Program-made: the position numbers and the translations under genes
The notes under the pieces: model-generated
Told to the model about the DNA's origin: nothing
Seen by the model: the letters and a program-made list of their open reading frames with translations, nothing else
Databases searched by the model: none
Shown here: positions 35,849 through 44,726 of the stretch, piece by piece
How the letters are laid out: each line of letters opens with the position of its first letter
Position numbering within the stretch: position 1 is the stretch's first letter
DNA from: DATLED01 sp035525495
Lineage (GTDB): Bacteria > Actinomycetota > Acidimicrobiia > Acidimicrobiales > CADCTF01
Length of the DNA: 64,000 bases
Assembly: GCA_035525495.1 (NCBI GenBank)
Contig: DATLED010000081.1
Location: 1 to 64,000, forward strand
Direction of reading: 5' to 3'

Positions 35849-36775
35849 GTGGAGGCGCGGCCAGTTCTTGGGTTGCGTGAGGTCGCCGAGTGGCTGCGGG
35901 CGTATCACGGCGAAGGGGTCGTCGGGCTCGAGGAACTCCCGAGTGGCTGCTGGTCGGCGGCTTTCGGCTATCGCGTTGGCGACCTTGAACTCGTGCTCCG
36001 CGTTGGGACGATGCCTTACGGGTTCGAGATGGACCGGCTTGCGCGCGAGTTCGCGCGCCCCGGACTCCCTATCCCCGAGGTGCTGGAGGTCGGAGAAGCC
36101 TTCGGGTCAGCTTTCGCTGTTTCAATGCGGTCGCGTGGCCGCTTCCTGGAGACCATCGACACATCCGACGCGGCTGCTGCTCGTCCTGCGGTGCTCAGTC
36201 TGCTCGGCGCGCTCCGCGAGGTGCCAGCGGAGCCCAGGGCACGGGCATCGTGGTTTGGGGACGGCGGCGCAACAACATGGCGGGACTGGCTGACAGCGTC
36301 GTTGGTAGACGACCCGAATCTCAAGGTCAACGGGTGGCGAGCCTCGATCGCAAGCGATCGAGCACTTGAGGACCTCTATCGCGCATGTGAGCACCGCGTC
36401 ACAGATCAGCTCGACGCCTGCCCTGAGCGCCGGGACCTGGTGCACGGTGACCTCTTGAACCGCAACGTCCTCGTTGCCGAGGACGCCAGCGAAATCGAAA
36501 GGGTCTACTCCTGGAAGTGCTCCGTGCGCGGAGACGTTCTCTACGACGTTGCCTGGTGCACCTTTTGGTCGCCGTGGCATGCGGGTATCGACGCGCTCGA
36601 CCTCTGGTCGGCGGTGAAGAACGAATCCTGGGTGGGTGCGCATGCTGCGGCGCGCCATCACTGCTACCTGCTTCACATCGGACTTCGCAATCTCGCCTCC
36701 CTTACGTGGTCCGGGAAGAACGACGAACGCGACGAAGTCGCGGCTCGCACGGCCTCGCTTCTCGACGCCAACTAA
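35849..36775 (+). CDS. APH-family phosphotransferase, hygromycin-kinase-like, altered active site
   Basis: 308 residues. The kinase-like fold of aminoglycoside/hygromycin phosphotransferases is recognised by ELVLRVGTMPYGFEMDRLA, the catalytic loop LVHGDLLNRNVLV and the following GDVLYDVAWCTFW. In active APH enzymes the strand after the catalytic loop reads I-D-W with a metal-binding Asp. Here it is VYSWKCS, so this Asp is replaced by Ser. Activity is therefore doubtful, or the substrate differs. It lies next to an Erm-like gene. Confidence 0.78.
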   Translation: MEARPVLGLREVAEWLRAYHGEGVVGLEELPSGCWSAAFGYRVGDLELVLRVGTMPYGFEMDRLAREFARPGLPIPEVLEVGEAFGSAFAVSMRSRGRFLETIDTSDAAAARPAVLSLLGALREVPAEPRARASWFGDGGATTWRDWLTASLVDDPNLKVNGWRASIASDRALEDLYRACEHRVTDQLDACPERRDLVHGDLLNRNVLVAEDASEIERVYSWKCSVRGDVLYDVAWCTFWSPWHAGIDALDLWSAVKNESWVGAHAAARHHCYLLHIGLRNLASLTWSGKNDERDEVAARTASLLDAN

Positions 36776-36856
36776 GGGCTGGCAATTCACTGGCGTCACC
36801 CGCGCGCCAGAACAAGACTCACCGAATGAGCATGTTCGTGTTGATGGTCCGTCGAC

Positions 36857-37387
36857 GTGGCCGGCTCTCGGCCGCGGTGGGGGTGGCACGAACTCGATCC
36901 TGAGTGGGCCCGGCGTCTTGTCGCCTCCGCGACGATCCGCAGAGGCGACCTGGTGCTCGACATCGGGGCTGGCCACGGCGCCATCACTGCGCCGCTGGTA
37001 GCGGCCGGGGCGCGAGTCATCGCCGTCGAGCTCCACCCCGCGCGGGCGCGTCATCTTGAGAACGCGTTTGGGTCCGATGTCACCGTTGTTCGCCAGGATG
37101 CCCGGGATTTACGGTTGCCGACGCAGCCGTTCGCGGTTGTCGCAAGCGTCCCCTACGCCGTGACTTCACCGCTGCTTCGTCGGCTCACCCAGCGAGGGAG
37201 TCGACTCAGATCGGCGCACCTCATCGTTCAGTCGCAGGCCGCTGCTCGATGGGCGTCGCCCGCGGCTCCGGCCGCGGGCCGGTGGTCGCGGACGTTCGAG
37301 GTCTCCGTCAGCAACGTCGTTCCACGGCGCGCGTTCAACCCGCCGCCGAAGGTCGACAGTCGCGTGTTGATCCTCCAGAGGCGGTGA
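36857..37387 (+). CDS. Erm/KsgA-type rRNA adenine N6-methyltransferase family protein
   Basis: 176 residues. The SAM-binding motif LVLDIGAGHGAITAPLVAAG, the acidic ribose-binding end VIAVELHPARARHLE and the QDARDLRL loop are clear. The family start GWHELDPEWARRLV corresponds to the GQHFL region of Erm. The catalytic N-x-P-[YF] motif is ASVPYAVTSPLL, with Ser in place of Asn. The C-terminal domain is short (family about 240-260 residues). It might methylate 23S A2058 and give MLS resistance, or be a degenerate relative. Confidence 0.78.
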   Translation: MAGSRPRWGWHELDPEWARRLVASATIRRGDLVLDIGAGHGAITAPLVAAGARVIAVELHPARARHLENAFGSDVTVVRQDARDLRLPTQPFAVVASVPYAVTSPLLRRLTQRGSRLRSAHLIVQSQAAARWASPAAPAAGRWSRTFEVSVSNVVPRRAFNPPPKVDSRVLILQRR

Positions 37388-37514
37388 GGATGGTGCCCGC
37401 CTGTGTCCGCAGTGAGCGCCGGCAGCACCGTCCCACAAGGGCCGATCTGCAGCTCCGCAAGCGTGCGCGGCCGTGTGTCCCCGAGCAACACCGGAGCGGG
37501 CGCACACTCCGGAG

Positions 37515-39176
37515 ATGACAACAGTGGCGATTTACACGCGGCTGTCCGACACGGACGCGCCGTCTGAGCAGACAGCGACACACCGGCAGGAGGTCGCTTG
37601 TGTCTCCTTGGCTGCTCTTCGAGGGTGGGAGGTTGTTCGGGTCTTCGAGGACGTCGACTTCTCCGCCTACACCCGTGGTCTGAGACGACCCGCCTACGAG
37701 GAGATGCTTGACGCGATACGCGCCAAGCGTTTCGACGGCGTGGTGGCATGGAAGTTGGACCGCTTCGTGAGGCGCTCTGCGGAGTTCGAGCGCCTGTGGG
37801 AGGCGTGCGATCACGGCGGCGTCTTCCTCACCTCCGTCACGGAACCGATCGACACATCCACCGACCTTGGGCTCGCGCTGGTGCGCGTGTTGGTCGCGTT
37901 CGCCAGCTTGGAGAGCGCCACGATGGGCGTGCGTCTAACGGCAAAGATGAGGGAGCGGGCAGACCTCGGACTTCCTCATAGCGGGCAGGCGGCGTACGGC
38001 CACAAGCGTGGCTGGCGAGAGCTCGAACCGGAACAAGCCGAGCGGGTGCGCGAAGCCGCCGAACGAATTCTGGCGGGCGAGCCCCTTCGTTCGATCGTGC
38101 TGGACTGGAACGACCGACGCGTACCCACCATGAGCGGGACCGCGAAGTGGCAGCTGACGACCCTCCGGGAAATCCTCCTGTCCCCACGACTGGCGGGCCT
38201 CCGGCGTTATAAGGGCGAGATCATTGGTGTGGGCGACTGGCCGCCGATCCTCGACGAGGATCGATGGCGCGCCCTGTGCGAAATCTTCGAACAGCGCCGC
38301 CGAGAGAAGGCGGTGGTCAAGGAGAGGCACGTGCTCACTGGGAGAGTCCGGTGTGGACTTTGTGGACAGCGCATGTATCTGTTCCCCGACCTGCGGTCGG
38401 GCGGCACCCGGTTCATGTGTCCATCGCCACCGAAGGGCTGCGCCAGGATCAACTCCCGCGAGGGGCACCTCACTCGCCTCGTGCTGGACGAGTTGTTCGA
38501 GAGGCTCGCCCGGAAGCGCTTCGGGGCGATCGACGGACAGGAATGGCTCGGGCTGCACGAAGGAGCGGTGAACGCGGCGGTCGACGACTACGCCTCGTCG
38601 CTGCGGAGGATCGCGCAGGCTTACTTCGTCCGCGGCGAGATGACGGCCGGCCAGTTCCTCGAAGCGCGAGAGGGCATGTTCGCCGAGGTCGAGCGGCGGC
38701 TGGCCGCGGACACCCGCCGCCCGAAGAGCCTTCGGACCGTATGGAATCTGGCCCGCCTCCGCCGCTACTGGCCGACGTTCGACCTAGAAGAGCAACGTCG
38801 CCTCGTCACAGGCGAGATCGCGTTCGTCACTGTGAACCCCGCGACCCGCCAGGGCAGATACTTCGATGACAAGCGGTTCGACATCACGTGGCGCGATGAC
38901 CTCCTCGCCCAGCAACGAGCCACCGCCTGGGTGTCCACCGCGGAGACCTTGAAGTTGGTCGGGTGCTCACGATCCCGGCTTCGGCGCCTCGTGGAGGAGG
39001 ACCGGCTGCATCCGGAGCCCTTAGGCAGGGCGTGGATGTTCTCTCGCCACGAGGTAGACAACGTCGCCTCCTCGGAGAGCGCTCGTCTTGCGCTGGAGCG
39101 TCCGCCGGCGAGACGACCCGGCAACTCGAAGCCCTATCGAGGTCAGCGCAAGCCGTCGGCCGGAACCCCGATGTAG
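37515..39176 (+). CDS. Large serine recombinase with fused C-terminal HTH domain
   Basis: 553 residues. The resolvase domain has YTRLSDTD with catalytic Ser11 and DGVVAWKLDRFVRRS. The recombinase domain (about 165-270) contains QAAYGHKRG and LREILLSPRLAG. A zinc ribbon with RCGLCG begins near residue 280, with the second Cys pair at FMCPSPPKGC. A coiled-coil region follows. The last 80 residues hold an additional HTH of excisionase type (STAETLKLVGCSRSRLRRLV, then RAWMFSRHEVDNV). That extra domain is unusual for serine integrases. GGAG abuts the ATG. It marks the right side of the island. Confidence 0.92.
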   Translation: MTTVAIYTRLSDTDAPSEQTATHRQEVACVSLAALRGWEVVRVFEDVDFSAYTRGLRRPAYEEMLDAIRAKRFDGVVAWKLDRFVRRSAEFERLWEACDHGGVFLTSVTEPIDTSTDLGLALVRVLVAFASLESATMGVRLTAKMRERADLGLPHSGQAAYGHKRGWRELEPEQAERVREAAERILAGEPLRSIVLDWNDRRVPTMSGTAKWQLTTLREILLSPRLAGLRRYKGEIIGVGDWPPILDEDRWRALCEIFEQRRREKAVVKERHVLTGRVRCGLCGQRMYLFPDLRSGGTRFMCPSPPKGCARINSREGHLTRLVLDELFERLARKRFGAIDGQEWLGLHEGAVNAAVDDYASSLRRIAQAYFVRGEMTAGQFLEAREGMFAEVERRLAADTRRPKSLRTVWNLARLRRYWPTFDLEEQRRLVTGEIAFVTVNPATRQGRYFDDKRFDITWRDDLLAQQRATAWVSTAETLKLVGCSRSRLRRLVEEDRLHPEPLGRAWMFSRHEVDNVASSESARLALERPPARRPGNSKPYRGQRKPSAGTPM

Positions 39177-39634
39177 GGGCAGACGCAGCGAACTGGCGAA
39201 GCGCAGGCCGAGCTGCCGAGCCCTCCTACAACGTTCGCGAAGTCACCGGCCAGCCGCGACCCCCGGACGGCTCGGGTCTTCCGGGCTTTAAGACCCCGTT
39301 CGCGGGTGGCCGGGACCGATCGTGGCGGGACTTCGCCAAAATCCTCGGCGCAGTTGCGCATCGGGCTCCCTGGTTGCGCATCGCCACCTTGATGCAGTGC
39401 GCACCCGCAGATGCGCCGGACTTTCGGTGTTCAGTACGATTCGGACGAAAGGGATTCTTCCTGGGGGAAGGCGATGATCGACGGGCCGCGCCAAGGGGAC
39501 TACCGTGGTCCACGTCCGATGAGGACGTGCGCCTTGTCGAGCGCGTGCGTCCAGCGAAGTGAGGACCCAGCTCGACCGCTTCGATTCAACGGCACCTCGC
39601 ATCCGGAGGTCACGAAGTGGTCGCTGATCGCTCA
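39177..39634. other. Non-coding stretch after the serine recombinase, with hairpin
   Basis: About 460 bases without a supported gene. It contains a perfect 7-bp inverted repeat GGGTCTT (39274-39280) and AAGACCC (39290-39296), a possible terminator. Serine-integrase attachment sites normally sit beside the recombinase gene, so an att half-site may lie here or in the 127 bases before the gene; neither can be recognised by eye. Confidence 0.45.
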
Positions 39635-40231
39635 ATGAAGTTCACCAACTTGCGTCGCGTCGCCGCTGCATCAGTCGCGCTCCTGTTTTCCGTTGGGAGC
39701 GCCTGCTCGGATGGTGAGCCCGAGTCGTCCGCACCTCGGTCCACGACCTCCACCTCCGTTACGGGCGCCTCCGCAGGTTCGTCGACTTCGACATCAATGC
39801 CATCGCCGCCTGACGAAGCTGGAGTTCGTGCCGGATACGAGGCCGCGAGCCGGGCGTTCATCGACGCGGCTGCTAACCCGGACCCCGATTCGGCAGCGGT
39901 GGCCAGCACCCACACCGGGCTCATGCTCGACCAGCGACGAGCGACCCTCCGGGGTCTGCGGGCGGAACGCAAGGCCATCCGATACCCGACTCCGTCGCAG
40001 TACCGAATCGAGATTGAGGAAGTCAGTATCGAAGGTGACGTTGCGCGCCTGACCGCCTGTGTTGTCGACGACGGGGCGACGGTTGATGCGGCGTCAGGCA
40101 CCACGCTCGCCGGCGCAGTTGTCACGACCAAGGTGCTCGCTGCGATGCAGCGGGTTGAGGGCTCATGGCGGTTGGCCGAGCGCGTCAAGACAGACGAGTG
40201 GGATGGGGTAGCTGGATGCGCCGCCGACTAG
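39635..40231 (+). CDS. Putative lipoprotein
   Basis: 198 residues. The signal peptide is MKFTNLRRVAAASVALLFSV, with a lipidation cysteine at residue 24 (GSAC, a slightly weak lipobox). A long Thr/Ser/Pro linker follows (about 30-60). The folded part resembles the NTF2/SnoaL-like extracytoplasmic domains found beside secretion systems (FIDAAANPDPDSAAVASTHT, YRIEIEEVSIEGDVARLTACV in separate blocks). First gene before the Tad locus; the next gene starts 16 bases before its stop. Confidence 0.7.
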   Translation: MKFTNLRRVAAASVALLFSVGSACSDGEPESSAPRSTTSTSVTGASAGSSTSTSMPSPPDEAGVRAGYEAASRAFIDAAANPDPDSAAVASTHTGLMLDQRRATLRGLRAERKAIRYPTPSQYRIEIEEVSIEGDVARLTACVVDDGATVDAASGTTLAGAVVTTKVLAAMQRVEGSWRLAERVKTDEWDGVAGCAAD

Positions 40232-41094
40232 TGGGCGCTCTGCTGGCCGGAGCGACGAGCGCGTTCTTATCCCTCCCGGTACTCGCCTCTCCGAACGGTG
40301 GAGGTGAGACGAGTCGCGACGATCAGCAAGCGTCGGGCGAGTTGCTCGGCGGCGACACAGCGGAGGTTGTGGCTCGCGAGGGCCGGGACCTCGGTCCTCG
40401 GGATCGGCCTCGGCGTGGCGGCGGGGATGTGGTGTGTCGTCTGTATGACGACGCGCAACCGGATCGGGCTCTGGGGCCCAACGACTTCGGTCCGGAGGTG
40501 TACGGCGTGGCCGTGCAGGTGTTGCGCGTGTGCACAGACCGTGACACGGGCGAGTACGTGGACGTCGACGTCGTCACGGTCACGCCGCCGCTCCCCGGAG
40601 CGATCGTCGATCCGGCGCGTCTTGCTGTCATGGCCCGGTCACGCCTTCCGTTGCCGTTGCCGTCGCCACATATGAGTCCTGAGGGCGAGCAGACGGTGAA
40701 TATCGATTCGTGGTTGTGGGTCGACAATTGGCAGCCGCAGACCCGCTCGGCGACAGCCGGTGGTGTCACGACGGTGGTGGCCGCGACCCCCGTGGAGCAG
40801 CGCTGGACGTTCGGGTCTCCGTCGGAGCGCAAGGTCTGTGTTGACGCTGGCACGCCGTATGACCTGGAGCGCCCTGCCTCGGAGCAGTCGACGACGTGCA
40901 GCTACACGTTCCGGCATTCCTCAGCGGGCCAGCCGAACAACACCTACAAGGTCACGGTGACGCTCGTCTGGCACGTCACATGGACCTCCAACATCGGCGC
41001 CTCCGGCGACCTCGGATTCGTGTCGCGCACCACGACGATCCCGACGCGGGTCGCCGAACACCAAGCACTGAACCAGGCAAGGAGTGGCCGATGA
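40216..41094 (+). CDS. Secreted protein of unknown function at the head of the Tad operon
   Basis: 292 residues. The signal peptide is RRRLVGALLAGATSAFLSLP with a probable cut after VLASP. The mature part is rich in beta strands and has few cysteines (CRLYDDA, RVCTDRD, KVCVDAG, TTCSYTF), which may pair in disulphides. No family recognised. It overlaps the lipoprotein gene by 16 bases and the SAF gene by four (ATGA), which ties it to the pilus operon. Confidence 0.7.
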   Translation: MRRRLVGALLAGATSAFLSLPVLASPNGGGETSRDDQQASGELLGGDTAEVVAREGRDLGPRDRPRRGGGDVVCRLYDDAQPDRALGPNDFGPEVYGVAVQVLRVCTDRDTGEYVDVDVVTVTPPLPGAIVDPARLAVMARSRLPLPLPSPHMSPEGEQTVNIDSWLWVDNWQPQTRSATAGGVTTVVAATPVEQRWTFGSPSERKVCVDAGTPYDLERPASEQSTTCSYTFRHSSAGQPNNTYKVTVTLVWHVTWTSNIGASGDLGFVSRTTTIPTRVAEHQALNQARSGR

Positions 41095-41768
41095 CAACGA
41101 CGACGCCGCGTGCGGGAACCCCCCGCACCAACGGGACCAAGAGCCCGACACCGACGCCGGTCCGTGTCGCCGGCACCAGGGTCAAGCGGGTCCCGTGGAT
41201 CGCCCTCGGGATCATCCTCGTCGTCGCCGGCGCGTTGATGTTCGGCCTCATGGTCCAGTCGGCCGGATCTCGCAGGGCCGCCGTGGTCGCCGCACGCGAC
41301 ATCAACCCGGGCCAGGTCATCGAACCCGCCGATCTTCGGGTCGTCGACGTCGCCATCGACGGCGCCGCCTCGACCGTCCCCGCGGACCAGCGTGGCCAAC
41401 TGATCGGCAAGACCGCCACCTCCCGGATCCCGCCGGGGGCGCTGGTGAGCCGAGGCCAGTTCGCCGAGGGCTCGGGCGTCGCCCTGGGCCGGGTCGTCGT
41501 CGGCGCGCTGTTGGGACCCGGCGGGCTGCCGGTACCGAACCTGCGGGTCGGCGACGAGGTCACGCTGCTCGAGGCCAGAGACACCGAAGGGTCGGCGTCA
41601 GAGACCGAGCCGCTCGGCGGCGCCGCGATCTACCTGGTGACGCCCGGCTCCCAACCCGGCACACAGTTCGTGTCCCTCGTCGTCGACGAGACGCTCGCGC
41701 AGCGGGTCGCCGATGCCGCCACCAGCCAACGGCTCCGTCTCGTGTTGCGACCCGGAGGTGGCGCATGA
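41091..41768 (+). CDS. SAF-domain pilus assembly protein (CpaB/RcpC-like)
   Basis: 225 residues. One membrane helix (VPWIALGIILVVAGALMFGL) after a Thr/Pro-rich cytoplasmic tail, then a SAF domain: VVAARDINPGQVIEPADLRV and GKTATSRIPPGALVSRGQF. The C-terminal part, with VGDEVTLLEARD, matches CpaB-type proteins of Tad pili. It would act at the membrane in Flp pilus assembly. Starts and ends with ATGA overlaps. Confidence 0.85.
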   Translation: MTTTTPRAGTPRTNGTKSPTPTPVRVAGTRVKRVPWIALGIILVVAGALMFGLMVQSAGSRRAAVVAARDINPGQVIEPADLRVVDVAIDGAASTVPADQRGQLIGKTATSRIPPGALVSRGQFAEGSGVALGRVVVGALLGPGGLPVPNLRVGDEVTLLEARDTEGSASETEPLGGAAIYLVTPGSQPGTQFVSLVVDETLAQRVADAATSQRLRLVLRPGGGA

Positions 41769-42562
41769 CGTTGTTCGCGTTCGCTTCCAGCCACGGCGCG
41801 CCCGGCGTCACCGCCACGGTGATGGGACTGGCGGCCGCGTGGCCGGCTACCACCGGCCGCGACGTGCTCGTGATCGAGGCCGACCCCGACGGCGGTGTGC
41901 TGGCCACCCGATTCGAGGAGCTCCGGGCCGACCGGACGCTCGCCGACGTGGCCGTGGACGTGCGCCGCTCCTTCGACATCGACGCCGTGCTCGGGTCGGC
42001 CCGCCAGGTATGGGGTGGTGTCCCGGTGGTGGTGGCGCCACCCTCGGCCGAGCAGACCCACTCGGCGCTGTCCGCCGGAGGTGACGCTCTCGCCGCCGGC
42101 CTCGCCGCCTCCGACTCGGTCGACGTGTTGGTGGATGTCGGCCGCCTCACCGTCCGGTCCCCGGCGCTGCACTTGGCCCGCCGCGCCCTGTCCACGATCT
42201 TCGTGACCCGCCCCACGTTCGAGGCGGCGGCGTCGCTCGCGGCCCGCGTCCCCGAGGTGGCGGCGCATGGTTGTGACCCCGGCCTGGTGCTCGTCGGGGA
42301 CCAGCCGTACCCGCCCAGGGACTTCGAGCTTGCCGTCGGCGTGCCCCTCATCGGCCTCCTGCCCCATGACCGTCGCGCTGCGGTGGTGTTCGCTGGAGGG
42401 CCGGGGTCGGAACGCCACGTTCGCCGGTCACTCCTGTGGAGGTCCCTTGGGGATCTCGCCTCCCGCCTCGTCGCACGCGTCGACGTTCCGACGGATGGGC
42501 CACTCCAATCCCACGCTCCGAGAGCGGCGGCCGAGGCCGGCCGAGCCGGAGTGGCGTCATGA
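41765..42562 (+). CDS. TadZ/CpaE-like ParA-family protein with degenerate Walker A
   Basis: 265 residues. It starts FAFASSHGAPGVTATVMGLA, the ParA/MinD P-loop position. The signature lysines are missing (GAPGVTAT instead of KGGVGKTT). The second motif LVIEADPDGGVLATRF and the VDVLVDVGRLTV strand are kept. TadZ proteins localise the pilus machine at the pole and are often poor ATPases. Coupled to tadA by ATGA. Confidence 0.8.
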   Translation: MTLFAFASSHGAPGVTATVMGLAAAWPATTGRDVLVIEADPDGGVLATRFEELRADRTLADVAVDVRRSFDIDAVLGSARQVWGGVPVVVAPPSAEQTHSALSAGGDALAAGLAASDSVDVLVDVGRLTVRSPALHLARRALSTIFVTRPTFEAAASLAARVPEVAAHGCDPGLVLVGDQPYPPRDFELAVGVPLIGLLPHDRRAAVVFAGGPGSERHVRRSLLWRSLGDLASRLVARVDVPTDGPLQSHAPRAAAEAGRAGVAS

Positions 42563-43881
42563 CCGCCACCCTTGGCCCGGAGCTGGTCCGACGCCTCGCC
42601 GAGGACGTCGCCGGCCGCCTCGCCGAGTCCGAGAGCACCAACGGCAACCGACACGAACACGGCGACCCCGTCGCACGCGAAGCCCTCGCCGCCAAACTCC
42701 TCAACGACGCCCTCGACGGCCTCGCCCGCGAGCGCATCACCAAAGGCCAAGAACCACTCGGGCCGGCCGACGAGGACGAACTGGCAGAGCGGGTCCGGGC
42801 CCAGCTGTTCGGGCTCGCCGAGTTGGAGCGCCTCGTCCGCGACGACTCGGTGGAGAACGTGTTGGGCAACAGCTGGGACAACATCTGGCGGCGCCACGCC
42901 GACGGGACCCGCGAACGCGTCGCGCCGATCACCGACGGCGAGGAAGGGCTCACCGAACTCATCCGCCAGGCCGCCGCCACCCAAGGCCGCACCGAACGCC
43001 GCTTCGACATCGGCCAACCGTGGGTGTCGTTCCGGCTCTCCGACGGGTCCCGGATGACCGCCGTGCGAGAGGTGTCGGGCCGCACCGTCTTCGCCCTCCG
43101 ACGGCACCGCCACTCCGACGTCGACGTCGACGAGCTCCTCCGGCTCGGAACGGTCAGCGAGCTGTTGGCCTCGCTCCTTCCCGCGGCGGTTCGGGCACGC
43201 CGCAACCTCCTCATCGTCGGAGGCACCGACGCCGGCAAGACGACGCTGCTACGCGCCCTCGTCAACGAGATCCCGGCGGCCGAGCGGCTCGTCACCGTCG
43301 AGGACGCACTCGAGCTGCAACTGTCGAAGCACCCGGACCGCCATCCCGACGTCGTCGAGCTCGAGTGCCGCGAAACCAACATCGAAGGCGAGGGCGCGGT
43401 CACGATGCGGGACCTCACCCGCCTGGCGTTGCGACTGTCGCCCGACCGGGTCTTGGTCGGCGAAGCGCGTGGACCGGAGATCCTCGACATGTTCCAGGCC
43501 ATGAGCCAAGGCAACGACGGATCGATGGGGACCCTGCACGCCCGCTCCACCGGCGACGCGTTCGTGCAGATCATGCGGTACGCCCTCAAGGCCCCCGAGC
43601 ACCTCACGCCCGACGCCGTCGCCGTCGACATCGCCGCCTCCCTCGACCTCGTCGTCCACATCGCCAAACTCAACAGCGGCCGACGGGTCGTCACGTCGGT
43701 CCGCGAGGTCGTCGGCTACGAGGGGCCGATGGTCCTCTCCAACGAGGTCCTCGCCCCCGACGGCCACGGCCGCGCCGCCCCCACCGGCCGACCCTTCCAG
43801 GAGCGCACCCTGGACGCGCTCGTCGACGCCGGCTTCGAACCGGCCCTCTTCGACGTCCCCGACGGCGGGTGGCGCTGGTGA
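42559..43881 (+). CDS. tadA: TadA/CpaF-type secretion ATPase
   Basis: 440 residues. The motor ATPase of Tad/Flp pilus assembly. Walker A GGTDAGKTT at 221-229, an Asp box LVTVEDALELQL, Walker B region LRLSPDRVLVGEARGPE and the His box GSMGTLHARS are all present. The N-terminal domain has the CpaF-like VENVLGNSWDNIW, a variant of the usual I-M-V-N-G motif. Part of the ATGA/GTGA-coupled chain. Confidence 0.93.
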   Translation: MTATLGPELVRRLAEDVAGRLAESESTNGNRHEHGDPVAREALAAKLLNDALDGLARERITKGQEPLGPADEDELAERVRAQLFGLAELERLVRDDSVENVLGNSWDNIWRRHADGTRERVAPITDGEEGLTELIRQAAATQGRTERRFDIGQPWVSFRLSDGSRMTAVREVSGRTVFALRRHRHSDVDVDELLRLGTVSELLASLLPAAVRARRNLLIVGGTDAGKTTLLRALVNEIPAAERLVTVEDALELQLSKHPDRHPDVVELECRETNIEGEGAVTMRDLTRLALRLSPDRVLVGEARGPEILDMFQAMSQGNDGSMGTLHARSTGDAFVQIMRYALKAPEHLTPDAVAVDIAASLDLVVHIAKLNSGRRVVTSVREVVGYEGPMVLSNEVLAPDGHGRAAPTGRPFQERTLDALVDAGFEPALFDVPDGGWRW

Positions 43882-44726
43882 CCGCGCTCGCCGCCGCCAT
43901 GTGCGGAGCGGTCGTCGGACTCGGCCTCCTGCTCGTGGCCCTCGGCGTCCGCGGCACCCCTCCCCGCGAGCCGCGACCGACCCGGGCGACCCCCGCGTGG
44001 GTGGGGGACCGAATCCTGTTGCGCGTCACCCTCGGCGCCGTCGGGCTGGTCGTCGTCTGGCTGGTGACCGCCTGGCCCGCCGGTGCCGCCATCGCCGCCG
44101 TCGGGGGAGTCTTGGCGCCGTCGCTGGTCGGCGCCCGGGCCCGGCGTAACCAGGCCGTCGCCAAGATCGAGGCCATCGCCGCGTGGGCCGAACAACTGCG
44201 CGACGTCATGGCCGCCGCCGCCGGCATCCAGGAAGCCATCGTCGCCACCGGACCCCTGGCGCCGGCGGCGATCGGCCCCGAGGTGCGCCGCCTCGTCGAA
44301 CGCATCTCCACCCGACGCGAGCGTCTCCGCCCCGCCCTCGAACGCTTCGCCGACGAGCTCGCGCACCCGCTCGGGGACATGGTCGTCACGTCGCTGCTGC
44401 TGGCATCGGAACGCCAGGGCCGCCTCGGAGAACTCCTCAGCGAAGTGGCCCGCTCGGCCCGTCAGACCGCCACCATGCGCCTGCGGGTCGAGGCCGCCCG
44501 CGCCCGCACCTACGTCACCACCCGCCTGATCGTCGGCACCACCGTGGTCATCTCGGTCTGGCTCGTCGTGTTCCGCCGCGAGTACCTGGCACCCTTCGAC
44601 ACCGCCGCCGGCCAGGTCATGCTCGTCGTGATCGGCGCCGTGTTCGTCGGAGCCGGTTCGCTCATGCGCCGCATGGCCGACCCCAACGAGCCGGCCCGCC
44701 TCCTCGGCGCCGAGGCCGCGTCGTGA
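43878..44726 (+). CDS. tadB: TadB-like type II/IV secretion inner membrane protein (T2SSF)
   Basis: 282 residues. Membrane helices at the start (LAAAMCGAVVGLGLLLVALG, VGLVVVWLVTAWPAGAAIA) and end (GTTVVISVWLVVFRR, VMLVVIGAVFVGAGSLMR) flank the T2SSF helical domain (WAEQLRDVMAAAAGIQEAI, LLLASERQGRLGELLSEVA). GTG start from the GTGA overlap with tadA. Confidence 0.9.
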   Translation: MTALAAAMCGAVVGLGLLLVALGVRGTPPREPRPTRATPAWVGDRILLRVTLGAVGLVVVWLVTAWPAGAAIAAVGGVLAPSLVGARARRNQAVAKIEAIAAWAEQLRDVMAAAAGIQEAIVATGPLAPAAIGPEVRRLVERISTRRERLRPALERFADELAHPLGDMVVTSLLLASERQGRLGELLSEVARSARQTATMRLRVEAARARTYVTTRLIVGTTVVISVWLVVFRREYLAPFDTAAGQVMLVVIGAVFVGAGSLMRRMADPNEPARLLGAEAAS

